A DNA stretch of 64,000 nucleotides from an uncultured Halobacteriovorax sp. (GTDB lineage: Bacteria > Bdellovibrionota > Bacteriovoracia > Bacteriovoracales > Bacteriovoracaceae), in contig CAJXVS010000002.1 of the NCBI GenBank assembly GCA_913061265.1, positions 186,001 through 250,000 of the forward strand. The letters are read 5' to 3'. This document shows positions 1 through 7,434 of this stretch, piece after piece (the first letter of the stretch is position 1; the number at the start of each line of letters is the position of its first letter). The position numbers were made by a program, and so were the translations under genes. The notes under the pieces were generated by a model. It was not told the origin of the DNA. It saw only the letters and a list, made by a program, of their open reading frames with translations, and did no database searches.

Positions 1-1207
1 TTCCCATTGGGTTTATGGCCGAATTATATAAAAAGGCATCAGTTTCTGTTTGAGGCATATAGTAATAACTATTCACTTGAGAGTTACCACCATTAAAGTC
101 AAAAGGACTAGCTCCGCCCTGACGGCTCATATTCCCCATCATTGAAAGCATCATGTATTGGTCCCAATTCACCATACTAGAATCTGTAAGTGGGTTGTGA
201 TGGATCATAGGCATTTGTGGTTGAGGCTGTTGCCCCATTAGCGAAGCGTACATTGTAAATTGATTCATAAGTGCTTCAATTTCTTTCTTCTCTTTGGCTC
301 TTTCAAGAGCAGTTTCTTCTTTTTCTTTTTTAAGGGCTGCGAGAACTTCGTCCATTTCAGTCTTTTCAGTTTCAAAGGCTTCAACTTGTTTTGCGAGGTC
401 TTTTAATTGCTCTTGTTGATTACACTCAGCTTCTTTTAAGGCAGCTAGAGATTGTGATTGTTCGTTAATCTGAGTTTCTTGTTCGGTAAGTTTGAGGTTC
501 TGCTCTTCAATCTTAGTTTGCTTTCCTTCGAGTTCAGTACCCAAGGCAGCAACTCTATCGTTTAATTTAATAAGATCTTCTTTAGCAGTATTTAATTCTC
601 CGCTTGTTTCATTTAACTGGGTTTGAACAGTTAAGAAATTCTGGGATGCAGACTCAAGTTCAGCAAGGGCAGCAAGCTTAAGTTTCTTTTCAGAATCTTT
701 TTGCTCAGTCTCTGAAGCAATACTTTCTTTTAATTTAGAGATATCGTCATCAAGTTTTTGTTTTTCTTGTTGGTGAAGTCTTTTTGTAGCGATAAGCCTA
801 GACTCTAATTCTCCTCTTTCAGACTTCATAGTTTCAAGCTTACTAACAGCACTCTCGATAACATGAGAAGCGGTTTGATTCTTTGATCTAAGGTCTTTGA
901 TCTCGGCGATCTTTTTCTCAAGAGCAGCATCTTTTTGCTTAATTTCTTTAAGAAGCTTTTTATTGTCACTTACTTGAATACGAACTGATTCAGCATACTT
1001 TGTTCTTTTATAAATGATGCCAAAAGGAGTGACGATAAGAACTTCCTCGACAGCCGCTTTATCAATTGCGATCTTTACATCAGAAGCTAAGCCTCTTGAG
1101 GCTATCTTTCTTTTAGTAGGCGCTTTAACAGTCGCTACGTTTGAAGCTAAAAAAGTAGCCACTAAGCAGAAACAATAAAATCCTAATCTCCAATTTGTCA
1201 TTTTCAT
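1..1207 (-). CDS. secreted coiled-coil protein, paralog A (C-terminus cut by window edge)
   Basis: The reading frame is open from an ATG at 1207 to the window edge, giving at least 402 residues. A short basic start and hydrophobic stretch (residues 1-25) look like a signal peptide or anchor. About residues 85-315 are a long Lys/Glu/Gln-rich heptad region typical of coiled coil. A Met/Gln/Pro-rich tail follows, containing MMLSMMGNM and SQVNSYYYM. The next gene upstream (ends 1377) has the same layout and a matching SQVNTYYM motif, so the two are tandem paralogs. GGAGAG precedes the start, and a sigma-54-like promoter lies about 40 bases upstream. No known enzymatic motif is visible. The function is unknown; an envelope structural role is a guess. 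Confidence 0.8.
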   Translation of the reverse strand, partial: MKMTNWRLGFYCFCLVATFLASNVATVKAPTKRKIASRGLASDVKIAIDKAAVEEVLIVTPFGIIYKRTKYAESVRIQVSDNKKLLKEIKQKDAALEKKIAEIKDLRSKNQTASHVIESAVSKLETMKSERGELESRLIATKRLHQQEKQKLDDDISKLKESIASETEQKDSEKKLKLAALAELESASQNFLTVQTQLNETSGELNTAKEDLIKLNDRVAALGTELEGKQTKIEEQNLKLTEQETQINEQSQSLAALKEAECNQQEQLKDLAKQVEAFETEKTEMDEVLAALKKEKEETALERAKEKKEIEALMNQFTMYASLMGQQPQPQMPMIHHNPLTDSSMVNWDQYMMLSMMGNMSRQGGASPFDFNGGNSQVNSYYYMPQTETDAFLYNSAINPMG

Positions 1208-1247
1208 AACTCTCTCCGAATAATTGAAATCTTGTAGTTTTATAAGA

Positions 1248-1262
1248 GCAAGTCTTGTGCCA
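1248..1262 (-). promoter_or_regulatory. sigma-54 (RpoN) type -24/-12 promoter
   Basis: Read on the minus strand the site is TGGCACAAGACTTGC. It has the invariant GG and GC of the sigma-54 consensus at the required spacing; only the weakly conserved G after TGGCAC differs. It would start transcription near 1236, about 29 bases before the ATG of coiled-coil paralog A. No enhancer-binding protein gene is in the window. Confidence 0.7.
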
Positions 1263-1334
1263 GAAAAGAGGGGGGTAAGTAGCTGATTAGGGAGTGAAAA
1301 GTGGTAAAAATTATAGGACTGTCTAAATTATATA

Positions 1335-1368
1335 CACCCCCGCGCGCGCTGTTGGCAGCAGGGGGGTG
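1335..1368 (-). terminator. GC-rich stem-loop after coiled-coil paralog B
   Basis: CACCCCC (1335-1341) pairs with GGGGGTG at 1362-1368, and an inner GCTG/CAGC stem closes a TTGG loop. The element begins 9 bases past the stop of the gene ending at 1377. The downstream U-tract is poor (TATAATTT), so it may be a weak terminator or an RNA-stabilising 3' hairpin. The GCGCGCGC run is striking in this AT-rich context. Confidence 0.45.
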
Positions 1369-1376
1369 CAAAGATG

Positions 1377-2402
1377 TTATTTTAGTAAGATTGAACTTTG
1401 AAGACCATTTGCTCTCGCAGATGTTGGAATTGATCTTGTGTACTGAAGGCCATCAAAGCTAGGCATTAGCCTTGGCATGAAATTCTCTGCAGCTGGGGTT
1501 CTATTATCAAGTGAGAAGCCTCCAAAAGCTGGACTAGCCTGTACTCTTGCTCTTTGACTAAAGTCTGGGAGAGATGAGTTCATATAGTAAGTATTCACCT
1601 GCGATCTAGCACCTTGATTTTGATTCTTAAACATAGACATCATCATGAACATGGCCATTGGATTGCTTGTTGGGGCCATGAATGAAGGTGGGCTCATTTC
1701 AAAGAATGATCTTTGCTGAGCTTGGATATGTGAGAAGAAATCCGCATATGTTGATACGTCAGTGCTAAAGCCATTGGCGTTGTCTACTTCTTCAGTTTCT
1801 TCAACTTCCGCTACGACTTCTTCTTTATCTTTAAGAAGACCAGCGATCTGAGCCTTGATATCTTCTAATAAACCTTTGTTTTCGCATAGTTTTTCATTGG
1901 TAGAAGCGATTGCCGCTTTTTGCTCTAGAAGCTCTCTCTCTTGAACACGTGAGATCTTTTGATTTAATTTATATCCTAATTTTGATTTAAATAACTCGTC
2001 TACGGTTGGAGCGAGGGCCTCTACTTCACTAAAAAGAGCATGCTCCTTATCACCTTTTATAAAGTCCTTAAAGTCTTGGGCTCTATCAAAGGCATTGGCT
2101 GAATCTTCTTTAAATTCTTTCATTTCCTCATCTCGTGCTACTAAGAGCTCGGAGAGGCCAATTTCTTCATTATCTATCTTAGCCTGAAGCGCCACTTGGC
2201 TTTCTTGAGACTTAGTTATTTGTCCTTTTAACTTTTCAAATTCAGTAGTTAGGTTCTCTTCAGAGAGAGCTTCAACAGTTACAGCATTCGCTATGGTTCT
2301 AAAGATAGAAGGCTGCCATGAAGATTCGTAAACAATATTAGATCCAAAGGTAAATCCTAGGACTGAAAGGGCAACAGCACCTTTAATGATTGCAGACTTC
2401 AT
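1377..2402 (-). CDS. secreted coiled-coil protein, paralog B
   Basis: 341 residues. An N-terminal basic/hydrophobic segment (about 1-28) fits a signal peptide or anchor. Residues about 45-200 are rich in Glu, Lys and Gln with heptad character, ending in an acidic stretch (EEVVAEVEETEEV). The last 130 residues are Met-, Ser- and Pro-rich and include MFMMMSMF and SQVNTYYM, matching the tail of the gene downstream. Upstream are a GAGGAGAG ribosome-binding site and a sigma-54-like promoter at 2439-2453. The two genes therefore look like a tandem duplication in which each copy kept its own promoter. No catalytic motif or known domain is recognised, and the function is unknown. Confidence 0.85.
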   Translation of the reverse strand: MKSAIIKGAVALSVLGFTFGSNIVYESSWQPSIFRTIANAVTVEALSEENLTTEFEKLKGQITKSQESQVALQAKIDNEEIGLSELLVARDEEMKEFKEDSANAFDRAQDFKDFIKGDKEHALFSEVEALAPTVDELFKSKLGYKLNQKISRVQERELLEQKAAIASTNEKLCENKGLLEDIKAQIAGLLKDKEEVVAEVEETEEVDNANGFSTDVSTYADFFSHIQAQQRSFFEMSPPSFMAPTSNPMAMFMMMSMFKNQNQGARSQVNTYYMNSSLPDFSQRARVQASPAFGGFSLDNRTPAAENFMPRLMPSFDGLQYTRSIPTSARANGLQSSILLK

Positions 2403-2438
2403 AATTCTCTCCTCATAAGTTTATTTATAAGAATAGAT

Positions 2439-2453
2439 ACAAGAGTCGTGCCA
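2439..2453 (-). promoter_or_regulatory. sigma-54 (RpoN) type -24/-12 promoter
   Basis: The minus-strand sequence TGGCACGACTCTTGT matches the consensus TGGCACG-N4-TTGC at every position except the final base (T for C). It lies 37 bases before the ATG of coiled-coil paralog B, so the leader would be about 25 bases. The same motif precedes paralog A, which strengthens both calls. Confidence 0.65.
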
Positions 2454-2528
2454 AGGTCTTTTAATAGGATTTCGGGAGGATGCTAATATCGGATTGAAAA
2501 AATAACACTAGGCCGTCAGGAAATTAGA

Positions 2529-2548
2529 CAGTTTAAAGATTTAAACTG
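2529..2548 (-). terminator. perfect 9-bp inverted repeat after small secreted protein gene
   Basis: CAGTTTAAA and TTTAAACTG are separated by GA. The hairpin lies about 23 bases past the stop of the minus-strand gene ending at 2571. The following minus-strand sequence (TCTAATTTCC) is only a weak U-tract, so termination is plausible but not certain. Confidence 0.4.
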
Positions 2549-2570
2549 CCTTCTTAATAGAGCGTTTTAT

Positions 2571-2894
2571 TTAAAGAGCAGAAGAGTCTTCGTATTCATC
2601 TTCAGCAAAGGCTTGATCAAGTCTACTCATCTTTTCAGTAAAAGCTTTCTGAATCTTTTTAGAGAGTTCTAGCTCTTGTTGAAAACGGAGCTGTTCAATC
2701 TTCTTTTTAAGAACTTGTTCAGTTCTTTTCTCAAGCTTAGTTCTGAGGTTTCTCATTCTCTCTGATTGAGTCATCGTCTTTTGAGAGTAGGCTCCATCTA
2801 TAGAAATAGTGTCATTGCTAACACGCTGAACATTTGAAGCAGCCATTAAGCTCGCACTAGAAAAAAGAAGCACGGCTAATATTAATTTAGTCAT
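2571..2894 (-). CDS. small secreted charged protein
   Basis: 107 residues from the ATG at 2894. This start gives a clean signal peptide (MTKLILAVLLFSSASLMA) and follows GTGGGAT. An in-frame ATG nine codons upstream adds a non-signal-like extension and has no ribosome-binding site. The mature protein (about 88 residues) is almost entirely helical and rich in Lys, Arg, Gln and Glu, with repeated QxxRxR and KKIQ patterns suggesting a short coiled coil, and ends in an acidic tail (EDEYEDSSAL). No known family is recognised. It is transcribed in the same direction as the coiled-coil pair downstream. Confidence 0.7.
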   Translation of the reverse strand: MTKLILAVLLFSSASLMAASNVQRVSNDTISIDGAYSQKTMTQSERMRNLRTKLEKRTEQVLKKKIEQLRFQQELELSKKIQKAFTEKMSRLDQAFAEDEYEDSSAL

Positions 2895-2980
2895 TATGAT
2901 ATCCCACGTTATAATCATCAAGTCGCGTCATAATAGGAGAGCAATTTTGTTTTGTCGAGGAGCAAATGCTAGAAATATCG

Positions 2981-3379
2981 TCATTTTTTCTTGGGAGTAC
3001 TCTTTTGTATCTTCTCAATCTCTTTGAGGATTAGGTTGAAATTACCAGTATTTATGACAACTTCGTTCACTCCAGATTGAATAAGACCGCTGGCCTCTTC
3101 ATCGTCCTCTTCAGATAGGATGGCGAGGATAGGAAGTTCGGCCTTAGTATGGATATTACGAACGAGGAGAGTGACCTCTTCCGCTGGCATGTCCTCTAAC
3201 TCATCGCCCTGGATAATAAGCAGGTCAAATTTTTGCTTCTCAACCATATGAACGCAATGAAACCCACCTTGAGCGGTCTCAACTACAAAGTTTTGCATAC
3301 GGAGCCTAGAAGAGGTTTGCTTTTTTCTAGTGTCGTTACCGTCGATAAGGAGAATGCTATAAGGTTCATTTAGGGACAT
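2981..3379 (-). CDS. degenerate response-regulator receiver-domain protein
   Basis: 132 residues, a stand-alone CheY-like fold. Strand 1 and the acidic pocket are recognisable (YSILLIDGND, about residues 7-16). The segment that should carry the phosphorylated Asp reads FDLLIIQGD, so Gln occupies the usual Asp position. The conserved Lys near strand 5 is also missing (VVINTGN). No output domain follows; the chain ends in KSTPKKK. By family knowledge such pseudo-receivers act through protein contacts rather than phosphorylation. No histidine kinase is adjacent and the partner is unknown. Confidence 0.7.
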   Translation of the reverse strand: MSLNEPYSILLIDGNDTRKKQTSSRLRMQNFVVETAQGGFHCVHMVEKQKFDLLIIQGDELEDMPAEEVTLLVRNIHTKAELPILAILSEEDDEEASGLIQSGVNEVVINTGNFNLILKEIEKIQKSTPKKK

Positions 3380-3421
3380 GGATAAGATTATCGCGAAAAG
3401 TTGAATGGCAGTAAAGAGAAA

Positions 3422-3448
3422 CTTAAGGGGAGTATTTCTCCCCTTAGG
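3422..3448 (-). terminator. intrinsic terminator
   Basis: TAAGGGGAG and CTCCCCTTA form a 9-bp stem around a five-base loop, a few bases past the stop of the minus-strand gene ending at 3453. AGTTTCTCTTT follows on that strand, giving a reasonable U-tract. Confidence 0.7.
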
Positions 3449-3452
3449 GTAT

Positions 3453-3860
3453 TTAGAATTTCTGTAAACCCGAAGCTTTTAGTTCAGCTCCTGCTCCGCA
3501 AAAAGAAACACAGTTTCCATGACTAGAGAGGTTTAGTGTCTTTCCGAACTCTGTTGTTTTAAATTCTAAGATAACTCGGCAAGACTCACCATAAACTTTT
3601 TGCTCTTCTGTAGGACCGTAAATATTATTTTCAAGCTTTACGCCTTCAAAGAGGCAAGATGGACCACTCGTCATTTGAATATTCGCTTCAATCTTATCCC
3701 CTTCAAGGATTATTGTATTGCTTCCCATTGAAACGGATTGAGATTCTTCTTCATAAGAGTTACTTATAATTTCAAAGTCATTTCCGTAAACAACTCTTTC
3801 GCTTGCCCCTGCCGTTGAGAAAACTGATATTAGGCAAATTAAGAAAAATATATTTTTCAT
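3453..3860 (-). CDS. small secreted protein, unknown
   Basis: 135 residues from the ATG at 3860, which is preceded by GAGGATCGAA. An in-frame GTG four codons upstream would place this ribosome-binding site inside the gene. MKNIFFLICLISVFSTAGA is a signal peptide. The mature part (about 115 residues) looks beta-rich and has four cysteines (two in SCVSFC-like spacing near the end: NCVSFCGAG), which suggests disulfides in the periplasm. It is monocistronic, ending in an intrinsic terminator. No family recognised. Confidence 0.7.
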   Translation of the reverse strand: MKNIFFLICLISVFSTAGASERVVYGNDFEIISNSYEEESQSVSMGSNTIILEGDKIEANIQMTSGPSCLFEGVKLENNIYGPTEEQKVYGESCRVILEFKTTEFGKTLNLSSHGNCVSFCGAGAELKASGLQKF

Positions 3861-3968
3861 TTCGATCCTCACTGTAAATTGATTTCTTAGTTTTTACCTT
3901 GAAAATGAATTTAAAGGGGGTTGAGTGAAGTTTTTACTTTGGGTGTTCGTTTTTTAGACAGTTAAGAT

Positions 3969-3989
3969 AAAAGGGCAAGAAGCCCTTTT
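3969..3989 (-). terminator. intrinsic terminator
   Basis: AAAAGGGC and GCCCTTTT form an 8-bp stem with a five-base loop immediately after the stop codon of the minus-strand gene ending at 3991. The run of T on the 3' arm serves as the U-tract. Confidence 0.75.
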
Positions 3990-3990
3990 C

Positions 3991-4725
3991 CTAATAATTA
4001 TAAGTGACGATCTTTGGAGTGTAGATCCTTTTCCAGGTTCTATTCGCCTTTTCTTTAGCGTCAGCATAATTATTTAAAACATTATCTCTAAACGCCAACA
4101 CTTGATTGTATTCATTCCTGTCGCTTCCTATAATATTATGAGTAGAAGTGTAGTGCTTAACGATATCTGTAAGAAGGTCTCTAAGTTCTCTGCTTCTTGC
4201 AGATTCTTCTGAGAGGTAGCGATAGTACTTTGGATAAGCTCTTGGGTTTTGTACGGTGTATTTTATAACATCGATAGCTCCCATTTGAGTAATAGCTGAC
4301 CTTCTATCGATTGGTGCCGAGGAGGGAGATCGTGTGACTATGGTCTCTATTTTTGTATTGGTCTTTATCTCAGAAATCTTATTTAAAAGCTCATCTTTAA
4401 AGTTCTCAATCTTGCGATTGAAGTAATCAATTTCTAAAGTATTTGGATTAGACTTTTGATCAACGGTTACTAAAACCTCTTTATTAGAGTTTGAACTGAG
4501 TGCATGAATTTGCTCTCTCATAGAATTTACTTCTTTAATCATATAAAAATTGAAAACAAACATAGTGGCTAAAGATAAAAAGATGATGGCCTTCCAAGAG
4601 ATGCCTACTATCTTTTCAGGAAAAGTCGAAGCCCCTAGGCTTGGAGTCTTAGATGAGGCTGCTAATTGATTTTTGGGCCTATTTGGTTTTGTGTTTTGTC
4701 TTTTTTGAATGTTTTTTGAAGACAT
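3991..4725 (-). CDS. single-pass inner-membrane protein, unknown
   Basis: 244 residues. A basic, Asn/Lys/Gln-rich N-terminal tail (about 1-40) is followed by one hydrophobic segment (about 46-66, AIIFLSLATMFVFNFYM). A predicted coiled coil spans about 67-125, then a helical, charged C-terminal domain. This fits a type II membrane protein with its bulk in the periplasm. AGGAGG lies 7 bases upstream of the ATG. The leader falls in an unusually G-rich stretch. The topology resembles coiled-coil division or secretion accessory proteins, but no homology is recognised. Confidence 0.8.
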   Translation of the reverse strand: MSSKNIQKRQNTKPNRPKNQLAASSKTPSLGASTFPEKIVGISWKAIIFLSLATMFVFNFYMIKEVNSMREQIHALSSNSNKEVLVTVDQKSNPNTLEIDYFNRKIENFKDELLNKISEIKTNTKIETIVTRSPSSAPIDRRSAITQMGAIDVIKYTVQNPRAYPKYYRYLSEESARSRELRDLLTDIVKHYTSTHNIIGSDRNEYNQVLAFRDNVLNNYADAKEKANRTWKRIYTPKIVTYNY

Positions 4726-5036
4726 GAAAACCTCCTGATTCTCTTTCTTCTATTTTAACTTTGGTATTGAAGAGGTCCTAGTGATTGTGGGATTTCGGGG
4801 GGTTGCTTTGTGGGGAGGGGATTTTTGGGTGCCTTGTTTTGGGTGTATTGGTGCATGTGCATAAAATCGGGCTTCAGCAATCTCTTGGGGCGTGGGATGG
4901 TCTTTTTTGGGGGTTCCTTTCGGGGTAAAAAAGCTCATTGAGCTTTTTTTTGCTGAAGTCTGCATGGCTTTGCCATTTAAAGGTCCCCAGTGGGAGTCTT
5001 GGCGGACGGGCGAATTTTGGGAGAAAGATAAAACTG
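4726..5036. other. G-rich spacer, no convincing gene
   Basis: The plus strand from 4789 to 4925 carries about ten runs of three or more G, including GGGGGG at 4797-4802 and two GGGG runs at 4812-4820. Frames open here are Pro/Thr/Lys-rich, overlap the tRNA gene and use codons unlike the neighbours. The spacer holds the tRNA terminator (4927-4949) and the leader of the gene starting at 4725. The G-runs could form G-quadruplex structure on the plus strand. Confidence 0.6.
4927..4949 (-). terminator. intrinsic terminator of tRNA-Gly transcript
   Basis: AAAAAAGCTC and GAGCTTTTTT form a 10-bp stem around ATT. On the minus strand it lies about 88 bases past the tRNA 3' end and finishes in a T run, so it is well placed to end the tRNA transcript. 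Confidence 0.75.
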
Positions 5037-5111
5037 TGGAGCGGCGACCGAGGGTCGAACTCGGGACCTTCTGCATGGCAAGCAGACGCACTACCACTGT
5101 GCTACCGCCGC
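5037..5111 (-). tRNA. tRNA-Gly (GCC)
   Basis: The minus strand folds as a cloverleaf. The acceptor arm is GCGGCGG paired with TCGCCGC (one G-T pair). The D-arm contains AGTGGTAG, the anticodon stem-loop is CTGCTTGCCATGCAG with anticodon GCC, and the T-arm is CCGAG-TTCGACC-CTCGG. A discriminator T and a genome-encoded CCA end the gene. It stands alone behind a strong promoter and before an intrinsic terminator. Confidence 0.95.
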
Positions 5112-5122
5112 TCGATGGTTGA

Positions 5123-5151
5123 AATATAATTTCGGTGGGGTTTTATGTCAA
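5123..5151 (-). promoter_or_regulatory. sigma-70 promoter of tRNA-Gly
   Basis: On the minus strand TTGACA (5151-5146) is followed after exactly 17 bases by TATATT (5128-5123). Transcription would start a few bases before the tRNA 5' end at 5111. This is the best consensus promoter noted in the window. Confidence 0.8.
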
Positions 5152-5164
5152 TGATGTTGCGTAT

Positions 5165-5187
5165 GGCCAATTAGAAATTAATTGGCC
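5165..5187 (-). terminator. inverted repeat overlapping endonuclease I stop
   Basis: GGCCAATTA and TAATTGGCC are perfect 9-bp arms around a five-base loop. The stop codon of the endonuclease gene (5178-5180) lies inside. No U-tract follows on the minus strand, so this may protect the 3' end rather than terminate. Confidence 0.35.
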
Positions 5188-5984
5188 TTCCAGATCATAG
5201 TTACCCATTCTGGATGATCGATGAATGGATTTCTGTTTTTTTGAAAAGAATAGGCTTTATTATTTCTGTTAACTTCGTGCTCACTAACAGGGTCTTGCTT
5301 ATGCCATTTAAGAAGAAGTCTTTTGAACCATGGCTTATAAACTTGCTCTCTACTTCCGTCTAGCCACTCATGGCTAAAGCCAGTGATGTTGTTTTCGTAT
5401 CTAGTGGCAAAATAAAGAAGAGCTCTTGCGATATCGCCTTTAAATTCATCAATTGGCTCGAAGACCTTTGTCTTAACACCTTCAAATGTATTAGTTCCTA
5501 CTTTTGATCCATTTCTTGAAGTCCAATCAGCATTTGAAACTTCACCAAAAGCCAGACGTCCTCTTCTATTATTAACATATCCATCACTTGGGTAGACATG
5601 AAAGATATCTGATCTCATCGGGCTTCTCTTATTAAAAGAAGACTGAGGAAAGAGGTGTTCTCTATTATAGCAATCAGCTTCTTTCTTATAAGTTCCGCAT
5701 CTCTTTTGATTTGGCTTAAAAGTATAAGGGTCTGATGAAACTGCACGCTCAGAATACATATCCATGATCGAGCCATCTTTATCGTATGTAAGATCTGCAT
5801 CAGTCTCAGAGTAAACTCTAAAAAGAGCGCCGTATGATTGTGAACGATGAGTTGATTTAAGAAGCCGCGCGAGGGCTGACTTTAACTGATAACCAGTTTC
5901 GTTTGTGATCGAGTCATAATAATTAAGACCGGCCGAGGCACTTAACGATAAAAATATTGTAAAAATAAAGACTAATTTTTTCAA
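5178..5984 (-). CDS. secreted endonuclease I family nuclease (copy 1)
   Basis: 268 residues from a TTG at 5984. Endonuclease I enzymes are secreted, Mg-dependent, non-specific DNases. The family core NREHLFPQS carries the catalytic His, followed by DIFHVYPSDG, NNRRG and FGEVS, and near the end NRNPFIDHPEW. Start choice: an ATG at 6020 is in frame, but a TATAAT box sits 4 bases upstream of it and there is no ribosome-binding site. The TTG follows GGGGG at a good distance and gives a clean signal peptide (LKKLVFIFTIFLSLSASA). Four cysteines include a pair bracketing the segment before the core. A related nuclease is encoded at 12811-13647. Degradation of external or prey DNA is the inferred role. 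Confidence 0.9.
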   Translation of the reverse strand: MKKLVFIFTIFLSLSASAGLNYYDSITNETGYQLKSALARLLKSTHRSQSYGALFRVYSETDADLTYDKDGSIMDMYSERAVSSDPYTFKPNQKRCGTYKKEADCYNREHLFPQSSFNKRSPMRSDIFHVYPSDGYVNNRRGRLAFGEVSNADWTSRNGSKVGTNTFEGVKTKVFEPIDEFKGDIARALLYFATRYENNITGFSHEWLDGSREQVYKPWFKRLLLKWHKQDPVSEHEVNRNNKAYSFQKNRNPFIDHPEWVTMIWKAN

Positions 5985-6089
5985 AAGATGCCCCCAATTC
6001 AAGTAAGAGGTTAGACTCATGTTTATTATAAGGCAAATCTTTAGGACATCTAATGAAAACAGAACCTTAATTAAATAAAATCCAAATAT

Positions 6090-7184
6090 TTATTGTTGGA
6101 TAGGAGGGATAACAAGCTTTTCCCCGTCCTTTGAAATCAAATGACCACTGAAGTCAAAGTCTTCTGGGTTATAAGCAGGGGTTTTACCATGACCACCAGG
6201 AATATCGATGACGTACTGAGGAAGGCTCCAGCCAGGAAGAACATCTCTTAAAGCGTGATAGAGCATACGCCCTTCCGTGAGGCTTAAGGTGAAATGCATG
6301 CCGCCTTTAACCCTATCCGGGTGATGTAAGTAATAAGGTCTTACACCAAGATCAGAGAGTCCTATAAAGAGATCCATGAGAGATTGAACATCATCGTTAA
6401 TATCTTTTAAGAGAACAGATTGACTTAAAAGTTCCACCCGCGAATTCTTAAGTTTATCAATGGCCCTTTTAACTTCCTCGTCCACTTCGTCTATATGGTT
6501 TAAATGAAGGGCAACAATAAGCTTCTTAAAGACTTGGCCGTACTTATTTAAAAGATCACAAAAAGAATCTGTAACCCGGCTTGGAAGAACAATGGGAGTT
6601 CTTGAATGAAACCTTAAATACTTTATGGATCCAACTGAGGCGAAGGCCTTAAGGATTGATTCTAATTTTTCATCACTCATAATAAGAGGATCACCCCCTG
6701 AGAGGATGACTTCATTAACTTCAGGGTGCTTTTTTAAATAAGCGATTGTTTCTTTTAATTGTCCTTCAAATAATGAGTCTGGTTCTGCTAGTTCATTCTT
6801 TCTAAAGCAGTAACGGCAGATAACTGGACATAGGGGAGTCGGGAGAAAGAGCAGGCGGTTCTTATAACGGTGAATGATCCTGCCTTCTTTTGAATGCTTA
6901 TGATCACCAATAGGATCTTCCATTCCGAGGGGGGAGTTTTCATCTTGCCTTGGAACAAACTGTTTCCAGAGGATACTTTCACTTCCGGCTTTATATATCT
7001 TTAAGGCCAATCTTTTTGGAATAAAGATGGGGTAACTCGTTCTTGGGATTTTTACTTTTAGGATTTCTTCTAGGGCAGAGGAAGTTTTTATGGCCTCTCT
7101 AAGTTCTTTTTTCCAAGAGTCTTTAAGGCCTTGGGGAAGGGGATTGTTCTTCGAGTTTTTGCCAACCAGGTTAAGGTCGAACAT
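6090..7184 (-). CDS. KamA/EpmB-family radical SAM lysine aminomutase
   Basis: 364 residues. C119, C123 and C126 (CPVICRYC) form the CxxxCxxC site for the radical-SAM [4Fe-4S] cluster. EVILSGGDPL is the SAM-binding GGDP region. PGGHGK near residue 334 supplies the Lys expected to bind pyridoxal phosphate. Known members convert L-lysine to beta-lysine, either free (KamA) or for modifying elongation factor P (EpmB). The length and lack of a C-terminal oligomerisation tail are closer to EpmB. Neither efp nor epmA is in the window, so the substrate is not settled. It overlaps a small membrane-protein ORF upstream by 14 bases. Confidence 0.88.
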   Translation of the reverse strand: MFDLNLVGKNSKNNPLPQGLKDSWKKELREAIKTSSALEEILKVKIPRTSYPIFIPKRLALKIYKAGSESILWKQFVPRQDENSPLGMEDPIGDHKHSKEGRIIHRYKNRLLFLPTPLCPVICRYCFRKNELAEPDSLFEGQLKETIAYLKKHPEVNEVILSGGDPLIMSDEKLESILKAFASVGSIKYLRFHSRTPIVLPSRVTDSFCDLLNKYGQVFKKLIVALHLNHIDEVDEEVKRAIDKLKNSRVELLSQSVLLKDINDDVQSLMDLFIGLSDLGVRPYYLHHPDRVKGGMHFTLSLTEGRMLYHALRDVLPGWSLPQYVIDIPGGHGKTPAYNPEDFDFSGHLISKDGEKLVIPPIQQ

Positions 7185-7410
7185 GCCCGCCCTCTTTTAC
7201 ATAGAGTCTTCTGCCCCACCAAGCACAACCACGGATCAGAGCAGCACCATAAATGGCCATTCCAAAAAAGTGATACATGACTTCTTCGATAGTTCCCTGA
7301 CCAGTTTCTGTAAGGGCGTAATGAATCCATTTTAAAAGGATGAGATGCAGCACCAGGATGATGAGCTGTTGAAGTCTTAATCCCATATTTTGTTTATTAA
7401 TTAAATTCAT
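7171..7410 (-). CDS. possible small membrane protein upstream of radical SAM gene
   Basis: 79 residues with a hydrophobic helix (LQQLIILVLHLILLKWIHYA, about 13-32) and a second weaker one (FFGMAIYGAALIRGCAWW). A basic tail follows, which fits a small two-helix inner-membrane protein. It overlaps the start of the aminomutase gene by 14 bases, which would allow translational coupling. No strong ribosome-binding site is seen before the ATG at 7410 or the internal ATG at 7386. No family recognised; it could be a chance ORF. Confidence 0.5.
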   Translation of the reverse strand: MNLINKQNMGLRLQQLIILVLHLILLKWIHYALTETGQGTIEEVMYHFFGMAIYGAALIRGCAWWGRRLYVKEGGHVRP

Positions 7411-7434
7411 AGAAGTTAAGTATAACGTGTGAGG

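Noticed and set aside
4750-5097. 115-residue minus-strand ORF with Pro/Lys-rich composition
   Set aside because: Its start lies inside the tRNA-Gly gene, it crosses the tRNA terminator, and its codons (many CCC) differ from every neighbour.
7088-7335. Two short ORFs (minus 7088-7330; plus 7090-7335) around the radical SAM start
   Set aside because: They are alternative frames of the aminomutase gene and the small membrane ORF and lack ribosome-binding sites.
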